The notes under the pieces: generated by a model | Told to the model about the DNA's origin: nothing | The model's input: only the letters and a program-made list of their open reading frames with translations | Databases searched by the model: none | In this document: in pieces, positions 11,844-24,300 of the stretch | Position numbering within the stretch: position 1 is the stretch's first letter | Layout of the letters: each line of letters starts with the position of its first letter | Program-made: the position numbers and the translations under genes | Origin: Camellia lanceoleosa | Taxonomy: Eukaryota > Streptophyta > Magnoliopsida > Ericales > Theaceae | Assembly: GCA_025200525.1 (NCBI GenBank) | Contig: CM045758.1 | Span: 225,948,667 to 226,012,666 of the forward strand | Direction of reading: 5' to 3' | DNA: 64,000 nucleotides

Positions 11844-12885
11844 TGTAAGAGGAGCTAATTTGAGTCCACTAAATTAATTTGGCCCAATAGTCCAAGGTTG
11901 GTGGGCCCGAATTTATCGCAAGTCCAAGATTCGTGGGCTTGGATTTTATCGCCATCAAATGGGCTGAATCGCTCTAAGCCTCGAAAGGGTTCAGATCCAC
12001 AAACTTAGAGACTTACTCGGGCTCGGACTCAAAAGGGTTCGGATCCACGAACCTAGAGATCCGAAGCACTTGGCTTCGAACGGATTCAGATGTAATCTAG
12101 AAGCCACTTCATTAATGAGTCCCAGAACACTTGCGGACTCGGAGCTTTCCGGGATCTACGTACCATAACCATGGGTGTAATGGAGTCCAAACAAAGAGCC
12201 CGATCCCGAGGACAGTGAGTGGAGACAAATTCACTCTTCGGTTAAACTAGCCTATACCTGGGTTGAGGTGGCACGATCTAGGGGGTCCTTGAGACTCGGC
12301 AATATTTGCGACAGGGTGTTCTCTCAAACTACCCCTGACCTTTATGTGGTAGGACGTCCTCTGGGACTACCCCTGACCCTTTGGGATGATTGGGGATCAT
12401 TGGTTAGGTGTGGCGAAGAAGAAGGGTTCGCCGAGAGGTTGATCTCTTCTTCGAGGTTTTTCTCATCCTCGGAGAAGTCACCTCCTCGGACAAGGTGGTT
12501 AGAGAGAATATTCCCCATGTGCCTTGCACATGGGCTCCATCCTACATCATGAGGTGCCTATAAATAGCACCCACCCATAGCTTTATAAGGGATGGATTTT
12601 GGAGAGATGATTCTTGGGAAAGAACTAATTTCCCATCTCCATTATCAACTTTGAGAGTGAAAGTGAGAGATCCATGGAAGAGCCATGCCATTATTCTCTC
12701 TCTAGCTATTTTGCCTTCTTCTTCACCCAATCTTTTATCTCCATCATCTCCTTTCTTTTGTGTTCTTAGTTGAGATTATTGAAGAATCTAAGCCTCTCAT
12801 CATCTTCTAGAGAATTCGAATTTTTCTTCAAGGATCTTCGAAGATTTTCGAATTTTCCAATGACGTTCTTGAACCCTCTCATACA
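11844..12885 (+). repeat. 3' LTR of the gag-only element
   Basis: Colinear with 4878-5919, opening TGTAAGAGGAGC and closing CATACA, with the TATA box at 12559-12566. It is followed by GGAGA and then the 5' part of the LINE. Confidence 0.92.
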
Positions 12886-13549
12886 GGAGAAAAGTATTGA
12901 AGCTTTACCTCAAATCGAACTGGGGCTGCCGCAACATTTGCCCATGTTTTGGTATCTTGGCTCCTATTCATTCCACGACCTCCCTTGAAATTGGCTGCAA
13001 CGCCTCTACCATGACCATGGTAACCACCCCGAGCATACTAAAACCTTTGATTAGTGACATTAGAGTTCAGATCCCCCGTATCTAGAGCAGCTTCACTAAC
13101 ATCTGAGCCCTGTTCCTTCAGATCAGGATTTGGTCCTATCCCCTCGAAGCTTGTATGAACTTCGGTAGCTTGGACTTGCAACCCCTGTTCTAACATTTTA
13201 TCATCTCTGCTAACACCACTAGATTGTGCAACCATGAGATTTTCGGGGAGAAACAACACCATAGAGCTCTCTTCTCCATTTACCGGATCGGACCATTTCA
13301 GACTTGGACCATCGAAGTTGAATGAGGATCTGGATGAAGTTGTGCAACAAGGTCGCTAAATCGATCCGAAATTTCTTGTATCGATTCCGCCGAAACCCTT
13401 GACCCTGCACTAACACCCTTTACAGAGATGTCCTTTGAGAGATTAACAATCTTGGAACTGATACAATCAGTTTCTACCACAACAGAACCCTTAGCTCTCA
13501 ACGAATCATAAACAAAAAGAGAGATTTCCATGGATAAAAGAGAGATCAT
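12886..13549 (-). pseudogene. LINE ORF1, N-terminal part
   Basis: The frame starts MISLLSMEISLFV at 13549 and runs to about 13300. It then shifts (13262-13038) and shifts again to a Gly-rich stretch (YARGGYHGHGRGVAANFKGG). It ends next to the LTR in TWANVAAAPVRFEVKLQYF, the kind of sequence that precedes DUF4283 in plant LINE ORF1. Removal of the LTR element with one duplication copy leads in frame into the DUF4283 region at 4877. At least two frameshifts are present. Confidence 0.75.
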
Positions 13550-13660
13550 CGCTGGTCAACAAAAGTGTTGAGAGCAAAAACCCTAGAAACGATGTTTCTA
13601 GAGAGAAGGAGGTGCTTCTCACTCTAATCCATGACTTTTTTCGGCTTCACTTATAGCAAG
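12886..13660 (-). mobile_element. L1-type LINE retrotransposon, 5' part
   Basis: This is the 5' end of the LINE continued from 4877. On the minus strand it begins near 13660 with a short leader containing CTAGGGTTTTTGCTC, then the start of ORF1 at about 13549. The exact 5' boundary is a guess, because the matching target duplication would lie left of base 1. Confidence 0.8.
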
Positions 13661-14284
13661 AGTTTCATTTCTACCTTTTAGTAAATAATTTTCTCATTTC
13701 CCATTGTCTTGTAATTTTTCTTATATTTTTTTTTCCCACATTATCAGCAATTGGATGTTACTAAATTTAAACATTTATTTTTAAGAACAAAACTCAATAA
13801 ATACTTACAAATGAATTAAATAGAATTACTTTTGATTAGAATATATGTTTGGAAATTTTTTTTTAATTACAATATAGATTAAAAGAAACCCATGAACAAA
13901 AAATTTCAAATCTTAATACTTGAAAAAAAAAAAATTGTAGAGAAAATTGGATGTAAGGAGAATGGATGAGAAATACAAAGAGAGTGCAAATGTATTCGAG
14001 ATAGAATCCACTAGTAAGAGTAAAGAATATTTTCACATTTTTCTTAACAAAAGTGATTTGCAAACATGAAATTCATATAAAAAAAATTCATCAGAATGAT
14101 GTGTCAATATCATTTGTGAAATTACAAAGGCAATAATAGATGTTTTAATTAAAAATGAAGGAACCATGAGATGCCAACTCATTCTGTATAAAATTTTTGT
14201 ACAAGCATTCTATTTGTATATTAGTACTCTTTTCTTGAAACATCATATAAAGATTATTTTTGAAAAATTAAAAATATTATGTAT
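13661..14284. other. AT-rich intergenic DNA
   Basis: No gene, structured repeat or recognisable element is seen. Confidence 0.5.
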
Positions 14285-14426
14285 TTTAAAATAATTTAGG
14301 AGGGGCATTAATATAATTTTATAAGGGATATATTTGAAATACTCTTAACATTTATGGATACTAGCATAATTTTCAAAAAACGAGAGGGGTCACGTGCCCC
14401 CCTAGTCCTTCTTGTCTCTGTCACTG
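14285..14426. mobile_element. possible hAT-like terminal fragment
   Basis: The right end, read on the minus strand, is CAGTGACAGAGACAAGAAGG followed by GGGGGGCACGTGACCCC. This resembles the termini of the hAT element at 49219-49943 (CAGTGGCGGAATCAGG...GGGGGCAC). I found no matching left terminus or duplication, so this is a fragment at best. Confidence 0.35.
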
Positions 14427-14865
14427 ATCATATGTGAAATTAAAATTACGAAATTTATAAAACGAAATGTATTTATATTTTATAGTAAATATAATTTTTA
14501 TAATTTTCTTTTGTAATTTTTACCAATTAAATTATAACATGTAATTTTTTTATTAAGAACGTATAGCACACAATTAATGACATCAAAATAAAAACTTTTT
14601 CTTATGTGTAACTCTAATAAAAATAAATAAAATTTAATTGATTATAAATTATTTATACTACAAATTTTATATTATTATTTTAATTTAGAAACCAAATTTT
14701 GATTATTTGTTAGCACATATAATATGTTAATAAACAATAATATGAATGGCCCTAATAGGAGACCCCAAATATTTTATTAAAAAATTTACCAAATAGTATA
14801 GATCATATAAATATTTTAAGATCAAATATAAATATTTTATATCTTTAATATTGTTGATTCAGCAT

Positions 14866-15740
14866 GCATTAAGATCCTCTAGAGTGTATTTTCTAGAGTG
14901 ACCTCCTAAAGTGATCCATCCAAGGGCTGAGAATCAGCCTCACCAAAATGACGTTGTTTTGGTGAGTAATTTAAAATATATAAAAAAAAAGTTTCAGTTG
15001 ACTGAGAGAGAAAGGGAGAGAAAAAGAGAAAGGAGAGTGGTGGCGTTGACGAGTTAGCAGTGACCCGGTGAGCTTCTCCTTCTTTAGCCTTTCCTTTACA
15101 AAGATTTACAAGATTAACCTAGGGGAAAATAATGAAAAATATTGGCTACAAAATCCATGCTTGAAAAAATAAAAATGCGAAATTGCAAAACAAACAGATC
15201 CACATTTCAAAAAATACACAAAACTGTAGCCAAATATGAGTCAAATTTCTACAAAATTCAAGAGAGTGAGACACACAGAGACAGAGATAAAGATGTAAAC
15301 TAAGAGAAACAACTAAGCATATTTTAATCATGTATAACAAATTCAAGCAAAACGGCAAAGATATACACATATATATATATATACATATGTATGACTTTGG
15401 AAGGTGGAGGAACATGAGTTGGTATGTCCTACGCCAAGTGACACAGTGAGTTTCTCCTTCTTCAGCCCTAAGGGTGTCGGCAGCGGCAGGACGGGCGACG
15501 GCGACAGCAGAGGGGCGTCGGGAGGCGAGCATGCAGCGTCTCATTTCTCTTCTTCTCTCTCTCTTCTTCTCTATCTCTTCTTCTTTTTCTCTCTCTCACT
15601 TTGTTTTCAAATCTGGTTTTTTTTTTCTTCTTCAAATTACTTACCAAAACGACGTCGTTTTGGCGAGGCTGAATCTCAACCCTTAGATGGATCACTCTAG
15701 GAGATCACTCTAGAGAACACACTCTAGAGGATCTTAATGC
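14866..15740. mobile_element. 875-bp Mutator-like MITE with ~107-bp terminal inverted repeats
   Basis: The arms 14866-14972 and 15634-15740 are inverted copies, with about 12 mismatches in 107 by eye, and open GCATTAAGATCCTCTAGAG. The flanks GATTCAGCAT (left) and GATTTAGTAT (right) match at 8 of 10, which fits a 9-11 bp Mutator-type duplication. The right arm contains a perfect 20-base palindrome at 15644-15663. The interior has no transposase. It holds a (GA/TC)-rich stretch and two related segments near 15065 and 15440 (GTGAGYTTCTCCTTCTT). Confidence 0.78.
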
Positions 15741-16110
15741 GATTTAGTATACACTAATACTAGTTTTTGCTTTGTCACTTAGAATCAATTATGATATGAG
15801 TGTGAATTATACATGCATGTGAGTCTTACATCTATACAAGTGTTATGTTAAAATTTTGACAAAACATTTTGCATGTCTAATATTACTTATTCATGCAATC
15901 CTTACTTACCCTTAGCTTTTGCTTGATCACTTGGAATCAACTATATCACAACCATCTCTTTCTATAACACACAAAACTATTCAGCGTCATCCATTTACGA
16001 TCAATTAATTTTATTTATTTATTATCAAAACTCTTCACCATTACCAATACCAAGTATGAGGCAAGCATGATTCTAAACAAAGGGCTCGATAAAAACAATT
16101 GGTTTTAATT
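15741..16110. other. intergenic DNA with a weak direct repeat
   Basis: Two related stretches (TTTGCTTTGTCACTTAGAATCAA near 15765 and TTTGCTTGATCACTTGGAATCAA near 15920) lie about 155 bases apart. Nothing else is seen. Confidence 0.4.
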
Positions 16111-16114
16111 TCTT

Positions 16115-16480
16115 GAATTTAATTTTTTTTAAATTAATTTTTGTATATTTTTATTTTTAGTAAGTATTTTTAAAATTTTAAGTAATTTTTTTAGATACAC
16201 CTTACCTAGATATAATTAAAAAGTAAAATACTTGTAAAAAAATATTTTAAAAAATTAATAAATACACAAGAATACGAAAAATATACTAAATTTTCATTTT
16301 TTTTTTGTACTTTTGATATTTGGTGAGTTTTTTAAAGATTTTTTTCACAAATATTATACTTTTAAGTGTATTTATGTTAGGTGTATCTAAAATTTAAAAA
16401 AATGCTTAAAATATTAAAAAAAATTCAATAAAAACAAAAAAATACAAAAAATAAAAAAATTTAATTTTTTGAAAAATAAT
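16115..16480. mobile_element. AT-rich foldback element
   Basis: The left half (to about 16285) and right half are reverse complements over most of their length. For example, TTTTAGATACACCTTACCTAGATA pairs with TTATGTTAGGTGTATCTAAAA. The turn lies near 16285-16305. No coding capacity. Confidence 0.65.
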
Positions 16481-16519
16481 CCTGAGTTGGGAAACCAAAC
16501 ATAAGTTTGGAAACTCAGG
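16481..16519. repeat. short stem-loop
   Basis: CCTGAGT ... ACTCAGG encloses an inner CCAAAC ... GTTTGG stem, next to the foldback element and perhaps part of its end. Confidence 0.5.
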
Positions 16520-17248
16520 TTTATCCACCCAAAAAATCTGACTAGATAAGTGTGATTAAAATTAAATTTATATAGTGTGCAATTAATTTATAGAATAAAA
16601 TTTGAATCACAAAAGGATAATTTTTAATAATTCCTAAATAATTGAGTTTGAGTTATACTGAGATAAAAAAAATCTCTCTTTAGACTCTTGCTTGACCTGG
16701 TTGGTTGGTTGCCCAAATCACAACCACCACCATAATAGAGCAGAGCAACTATCGTATCGTTCTCAAATGAAAATATATTCTACTCTTCTCTTCCCCGTAT
16801 TACCTTTTCCCCAACCCCACACATACGCATATTTGTACCCCCAAATTCACAGCCATACATCACCCACACAAATATATTATTAATAATAAGCTCAATGAAT
16901 CATGGCAGGCCCAGGGAGGAAGAGGGTGTGTGTTGAAAATGTATGGTGATTACATTTTGGATTAAATTTTCAGCCATTAGATTCATATCAATTTAATGGT
17001 TCATATTTTGACAAAGGGACAAACGTCCCATCAGGATAAAAAACTAAACTATTTTGTTATATAGGTTTCGTTTGGAAAGCAAAAGTCGGAGTTTTTTTTT
17101 TTTTGGTTATTTTAACCACAAAAAAATAAAATAAACTTTTTAGTCAAATAAGACAAAACATTACATCTAATCTATAATTATTACATTCTTTTCCTCATAA
17201 AAAACCACAAAAAACCTAAAACCCTTTCCAAACCAACTTTTTAACCCC

Positions 17249-17280
<32 letters not shown>

Positions 17281-17536
17281 CCAACACACTTCTCAAACCA
17301 ACCCATAGATTTTTATTTGTGTTTTTGTTTGGGAGAGAAGAGGGGTTGGGTTCCTCGCAGTCTCTCTTTTGTTGCATTCCTTCCTTGACGTTTATGCTTT
17401 CAGTTTATATTTATAAAAAATTTATAAACTGATTTTTATTTATTTATTGTTTATTTTTAGAAAAACATAAACTATAAACACGTTTGGTAATTGAAAAATG
17501 TTTAAAAATTTTTTAAAAAATAAAAAAGAGTGAGAA
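16520..17536. other. AT-rich intergenic DNA with a poly(A) run
   Basis: Contains a 27-base A run at 17254-17280 and a GTTTGGAAAGC/TTTCCAAACC inverted pair suggesting another small MITE at about 17070-17240. No gene is supported. Confidence 0.4.
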
Positions 17537-17542
17537 ATGATA

Positions 17543-17880
17543 AGTGGTGGTGGTGGTGGTGGTGGTGGGTGGTGGTGGGTGGGTGGCGAAGGGTGGTGAA
17601 GGTGGTGGTGGTGGCGAGTGGTGGTGGTGGTGGGTGGTGGTGGTGGTGGTGAGTGGCTGGTGGTGATGGTGGTGGTAGGTGGGTGGTGAGTGGTGGTGGT
17701 GGTGGCGAGTGGTGGTGGCGGGCGGTGGATGGTAGTGTGCAGGTGGTGGGTGGATGGTAAGTGGGTGGTGGGTGGGTAGTGGTGTGTGGCGAGGGGTGGG
17801 TGGTGGGTGGCAGGTGGGTGGTGGTGGTGGCGGAAGACGGTGGTGGAAAATGATAGCGGGTGATGGCTAGTGTTGGGTGG
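17543..17880 (+). repeat. GGT/GGGT-rich micro/minisatellite
   Basis: About 340 bases made almost only of GGT, GGGT, GGC and GAGT units. The flanks at about 17478-17520 (CGTTTGGTAATTG...) and 18030-18062 (...TTACCAAACG) are inverted, suggesting the array expanded inside a MITE. The His/Pro-rich minus-strand frame here is repeat read-through, not a gene. Confidence 0.9.
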
Positions 17881-18074
17881 TAAAAAAAAAAACTGAAAAC
17901 TCAAAACAGAATTACATTTTTTGAGTTTATATTTGGCCAAATTTATAAACTGAGACCATTGATTTATAAATCAAAAATTTACCAAATAAATTTTTATTTG
18001 AGTTTTTAAAATTTTTATAAATATAAACAGAAAATTAAAAATATTTAAATGTTACCAAACGATACCTAACCATT

Positions 18075-18099
18075 GAGAGAGAGAGAGAGAGAGAGAGAG
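18075..18099 (+). repeat. (GA)n microsatellite in the DUF3754 gene promoter
   Basis: Twelve GA dinucleotides about 220 bases upstream of the start codon. GA tracts are common in plant 5' regions. Confidence 0.85.
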
Positions 18100-18150
18100 T
18101 ATTCCACAATTTGGAATCCACACCAAAACCCTCTCTTTGATCTATCGAAT

Positions 18151-18158
18151 CTATAAAA
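18151..18158 (+). promoter_or_regulatory. possible TATA box of the DUF3754 gene
   Basis: CTATAAAA lies 169 bases upstream of the ATG at 18320. No transcript evidence is available. Confidence 0.4.
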
Positions 18159-18319
18159 AAAAAAAACTTGGCTTTCTTGGAGAAACACAAAGACTACTAA
18201 CACTACATCATAGTCTCGTAGACCGTGAGTGAGTGATAAGAAGACCTGTGAAATCCCCAAAAATAAAGCTTTGTTTCTTCTTATTGTTGCTTGTATTTTC
18301 CTGGTACAATCGGTGGAGA

Positions 18320-21300
18320 ATGGAGGAGCAGCAGCAGAAGAAGAAAGACGTGATTCGATTGGAGCGGGAGTCCGTAATTCCAATTCTGAAGCCGAAACTC
18401 ATCATGACATTGGCCAATCTCATTGGTATGGTCTTTCCTTCTCTTCTTACTATTTGCAGATTCCCTTTCATTTTGCCTTAATCGTTTTCCAAAATCCCAA
18501 TTTCCATTCATTTCCCTAAACCCCCTTTCTCTCCACAAATTCACGATTCAAACACAATATTTATCAAAGTTTTTACATTTTACTCACTGCTAATGCTACA
18601 CTCTAATCTGATTTTGCCTTGGTATTGAACCCACACTGAATTTCTCATGAACTGAAATGGGCAGTAAGTATTAACAAGATAGCTTATGTTTTTCTAACGA
18701 ATTTTGGGTTTGACATTGATTCCACACCATTTTTTTTGGGCAACCTGCAACCTAATGCGGGCTTAAAAGCATTTCTATTCTTTCTTTCCCTCTAATAATA
18801 AAAAGAAAAAAAAAAGATCATGAATAAAATGGAAAAATGTGTCCATTTGCCTAAATAAATATACTCTCTTGTTGGATTATGACAGTGGTTTATTTGCTTA
18901 GTTACCAATTGTGATTTCTGACCAAGTTCTGAAAGGACCTAAATGCTTTGTCTTTGGCTTTTGATTTCCCCAGAACACAGTTCTGACCGGGCTGAATTTC
19001 TAAAGCTTTGCAAGAGAGTTGAATACACAATTCGTGCTTGGTATCTTCTGCAATTTGAAGATCTGATGGTATTATCATCTATCACTTGTGTATCAAAATG
19101 AAGACTTTCCAACACCTCCTCAGGCTTTTTTAGTCTCATGATGTTATTATTTTTTGTTTCACATTTCCATTCAATACCTATTGTGCTTGCAGCAATTGTT
19201 TTCCCTCTTTGATCCTGTCCACGGGACTGAGAAACTGGAGCAGCAGAACCTAACTCCGGATGAAATTGACATTCTTGAGCAGAATTTCCTGACTTATTTA
19301 TTTCAGGTATCGTGGCTTCTGCATCTTAATTAACAGGTTTGATGTCTTGAAATTTCCATTGGGGGTCCTCTACAGTCTACATACATGCGTACATTGTTTG
19401 TTTAAAATTTGGTCCTTGAATATATTTATACACAGCTACAATTATCCCAATTACAAGTACAAGTTCATTTTAATACACACAAAAAGAACTACAAGTTCCC
19501 TCCCATCCCTAGAACATGCATGTATGAGGCAATATAGATGTTATAGCATCAAGTGTGTGTATTCCTGACTTAGAGTCACTAAAATAACTGTTTCAAGTTT
19601 TGAGTCCATTTGTGCTAGTTTGACTATCAGCTGTAGTTTATCAAGGCAGCACTGTTGTTGGTTTTTTAGCTGCAGTTACATATTTAATTTTATTTATTTA
19701 TTTATGATTATCTGCTGTAAAATTGTGATTCCTTGGCTTTGCCAGATATCATGAAAGCATCCTTTGTATTTATACTTTATCTTCTTCCTTGATAGCTTGT
19801 ACCTATTACGGTACTCTGAAAAGGATGTAAGTTTCGAAATGTATATTAAGGAAACAGAGGATACACACAATGTATTTTGCGGGTCTGCAATCTGCATTAT
19901 ATTAATAATTTCGTAAAGAACTATTATTCAATCTATTAGAGGCTCCATGGAGTGTACACTGCTGTGTTTTCACATTGCTTCCTGGTTGTTGACAACTGTT
20001 TTTGGCAATAGTAGAAGCAGTAACAGATGCTGCACAATGGGAAATTCCATGTCAGAACTTTATAGACCTACTTGTAACCCAACTATTGATTTCTAAATAT
20101 AATAATTGAATTTCTCATTTTCTTTCTAGCTAGAGTGGAGCCTTTTTTTTTTTTTTCATGTTTGGAATTTATTTCTTTGACTTGTTTTATTTTTTATTGG
20201 ATAGATTTGGACTAAATGTTTCCCAAATTTTATTATTGTATTTTTCTAATTATCATGCAGGTAATGGATAAGAGCAATTTCAAGATAGCCACTGATGATG
20301 AGATCGAAGTTGCACATTCAGGGCAGTATCTTCTAAATCTTCCTATAACAGTTGATGAATCTAAGGTTTGTTATAGCTTGTGTGTTTAAAGTGAAAACGG
20401 ACATATGAGTTCTTTGGATATGCTTGTTTGCGCGCGCGCACGCGCACACACACACACATTAATGTCTAATATCAATTCTGTTTTTTTGAATGTAGCTTGA
20501 CAAGAAGCTTTTGACGAGGTATTTTGTAGAGCATCCTTGTGAAGATCTTCCGGACTTCGCTGATAAGGTATTGATATATATGTAGCTTCCCTTGTAGATT
20601 CTGGTGTTACTTCGTTGTTATTGAGTTGTAGGTGGCTTTGGATCCCTCTCAATTATTGTTATAGGAGATAAAAGGAGAATTCTCCCACTCTGATGGAGCC
20701 CTGAAACTTGAGGCTTTGTTGAAGATCAGCTAGATGGAATTACAAACGAAATCATTCAAATATTTCCTTTGGCTGATTAGAAAATAAATTCTTCAACTTT
20801 TCAATCACTAATCAACTTGTACCCCATCATTGTATTATTGTATGTGAAGGACCATGTTTTGAGGAGTCTATAGCCCTATTAAGTAGTAAAAATTTCCTTC
20901 CATTGTATCTTTCATTCTGTTCTCTCTCTCTCTCCCTCCACCCCCCCGTGAGAAAAATGATACATAACAATGTTAGACTCAGGATTAGATTCATTTTTTC
21001 TTGGTGCTTTTCCGATCCAGTGGATGTTTTCCTTGATTAAATTTTGTGTGCTCATTACATTATGGAGAATATCATTAAAAAGGTAATTTTGTAAATGTTT
21101 TTGTAGTGTCACAGGTTAATTAGGATATATAATTTGATGTTTTTGTAGTGTTACAAGTTTTTTTTGAAACATCAACAATAAATTTTATTAAGAAAAGCAA
21201 TAGAAAAGAGATGATATATGTAGTGTTACAAGTTAATTAGGATATATAATTTGATTAGTGTTTCTAATGACCAAGAGATATCTTTTAATTTCCAGTTAAC

Positions 21301-24300
21301 AAAAAAACGAGAGATAATTTAACCATCTTAATTATCTTAGAATATGATTCCCTTTAAAAAAAAAAAAAAAAAAATCTTAGAATACGAGGTTATTTTATTT
21401 TCCAGTTAAAACTTCGGAATCTCAATTGTTGAATGATGTTACACATACTTTGACAATATGACTCAACAAGCTTATGATGATGGCTTGTATCTGATTTTAA
21501 TAAATTTGACATTAGTCGTATGGTTGTGATACAATGGCAGAGCAGATGTGTGTTGGCAGCATTACTGACCCCTAATAAAAGACCCCTAATAAAAGTGTTT
21601 GTTTTGTATTGAGAAATATAATAAATGGTAAGTTTGTTATTTTTATTTATTTATTTATTTATTTTTTTGTAGTACGTAATATTCCGCCGTGGCATTGGAA
21701 TTGATCGGACAACTAACTACTTCTTCATGGAGAAAGTGGACATGCTCATTGCACGCTTATGGGCATCGCTTTTGAGAAAGACAAGGTGAGTTAACAGCTG
21801 GGACACATCAGCAGTATTTGGCCATTATCTTGACCCTTGTGCAAGTAACTTTCACATGTTTAACTGTGATCAGATGTCAGAGAGTTCAGGGCTGTCTGTA
21901 AATGCCCTTGAATGTACCTCATCTTGTTTGAATAAGCTGCCATGCCCTTTTTTTTTTTTTATAATTTTTTTTATTTCCTGGGGTTGTAATGCTTGCAGGC
22001 TAGAAAGAGTTTTGTCCAGTAAGTCAAATGCACGGCGCAAGAAAGATCCGAAAAAAGATGATGAATTTATTTCTGAGACACAGCAGGATGACTTATACGT
22101 GGAACGGATCCGTCTTCAAAATATGGAACTCAGGTAACTCAGGTTTTGAATATCATCATCTTGGTCTTGCAATTTGATAGCTGACAGTCTTTGCTTTGGG
22201 GCATTTGCTTTCCAGTCTAAACAATATAAAAGATTCTTTCCCCACCGTTCTCTTGGGCTTCTAAATTGCATTATTCGAAGTTGTTTATGAAATAAATGAA
22301 ACTCAAACACATTGTAACGCTCTCAAAATCATACAATAAATATAACCCAGAGCATAAATAATAATCTCATAATTTAGAATAAATAGTCCTTTCATTACAT
22401 GAAGTTAATGATACAAAAGTGTTTAACGTAGATAAATGTCCTATCGGTTTACACCTTTCTAAGCCTTGACTTGGTTACAACAAAATGAGCTTTGCTCAAT
22501 TACATTTTGAGCCCTTAGCTTTACAAAAGAAATAATAGAAAGAGAAGCTCTTGCTTCCAATAGTCCCTTCAAGCTATTGCCTTAGCGGAGGCATGTCACC
22601 AACACCCGAAAAGTTATTTCCCAAGTAGGGTGAGCTACAGTCCAGCATGAATCATCTAATACAGTATACGAAATTTAGCAAAGGTATAAATACAAGGAGT
22701 GTATACAATGTCTGGTAAAACATCTACGATTTATATACTCAAAAGTAATTAAATTTCAAATCATAATCCAGTTTTCTCCAATTCACTTCCAATTCATTTA
22801 CTTATCTCAATTCATGAGTTAATTTCATAATTTCTTTAACAATCCAAATGAAACTACAACTCAATGGTTCAATAATCACATCATCAACATACAAACACTT
22901 CAAACTGTCCTTTCACGGATATTTTGCCCGCGGGAAACTGTCAAACGGGACCCATGTAAATGTAGGCTGTACAAGCACTACCATTGCCATTTTACGGATA
23001 TTTTGTCCGCGGGATCGGCACCCATGTATAATTTCGGGACTTTCACACAGGACACTCCAGTCAACTTAATTATAATGGAGTCTATCCCCTTTCTCCTCCC
23101 AAACAATCATTCATACATATGTAATGTATTTAAACACATAATTATATATGGAGCACATCCCCTTTCTACTCCCAAATAATCATACATATACAACGTATAT
23201 AAGCATAGTCATATTTAATGACAATCACAAGCGATTAGTTTCAATTTACTTAATCCTCATGCAATTTCTATAACAATCATGGCTATCCTCCACTGATAGT
23301 ACAATACAGATATTTAATCTCATGATAGATAATCTATTCAAAATTTCTAAAGATTGAGATAATACATAACTAATCTCGCCATTCATACCAATACCCTTCC
23401 AATCTCACATTTTCAATGTTAACTTCAACTATTTATATGAAATAATAGCTTGATCTATTTAGGGCAGACTCTCCCCTCTTTCCCAAACATTAACCAAGTG
23501 CCAAAAAATCATCAAATTAGACACAACACAACATCATTTTCAAACCCCACGATCATTTTCATCTTATTCACCAAAACCCCTCTTTCCATTTTATACCTAA
23601 ACCCTAGGTTTATTCAAAACTTTTCCAAATCACACCACTGTTACACAAATGACAAATATTTAAGCTAAATAACATATGAGTGTAGAAAAATCCCTATTTC
23701 AAAGGAAGAAGATGAGCCACGCAAGAGAGAAACTCTAAGAACACCGAAACTCACTTCTATTCGGATCAAAATGTAGATCTTGATGCACTTTATCTTTTTC
23801 TCAAAGGCACTAGGGTGAAGAGATCGATGGATCTAGATGAAATCTAAGAGAGAAGGTGAGTTTGAGAGAGAGAGGCTCAAGAACAAGGTTTTTGGAAAGT
23901 TTTAGAGAAATGAAAAAGTGATTCAAAATATCATCTTTTTGGATTGTTATACATGCAGTCCGCTCCAGCGTGGAAAGTGACGCTCGAATGTCAGACACAA
24001 AGTTCTGCTCGAGTGTGGAATGCACACTTCCAGAAGTTCTGTAGACGAAGGTTCCCGCTTGAGCATGAGAATGGAGGCTCAAGCGTCCAATGCATTTTCC
24101 TAGTATTTGTAGATCTACAAAAATATTGAGAGTTGACAAGTCCCACTCGAGCTCAAGAATGGCCGCTTGAGCGGATGAGCAAATTTGTGATGCTCGCTCG
24201 AGTGGAAGAGCCAATGTCTGGGCAACACATGTTTTGGAATACAAACAACCAACCTATTCCAAACGCATAATCACAACCTGATAACCAAAATAAGGGGAAG

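Larger units (their letters stand above)
4878..12885 (+). mobile_element. gag-only LTR retrotransposon (TR-GAG-like), nested in the LINE
   Basis: Two direct LTRs of 1,042 bp (4878-5919 and 11844-12885, both TGTA...TACA) flank an internal region of about 5.9 kb. The flanks are GGAGG on the left and GGAGA on the right, a 4-of-5 target duplication. A primer-binding site follows the 5' LTR and a purine tract precedes the 3' LTR. The internal region has a gag ORF but no protease, reverse transcriptase or integrase that I can recognise in any frame. Instead there are 83-bp tandem repeats and AT-rich filler. This matches published gag-bearing non-autonomous elements (TR-GAG), which depend on a partner for pol. 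The LTRs differ at several percent of sites by eye, mostly transitions. Confidence 0.88.

Noticed and set aside
17440..17940. 166-residue His/Pro/Thr-rich minus-strand frame
   Set aside because: It is translation of the GGT/GGGT array.
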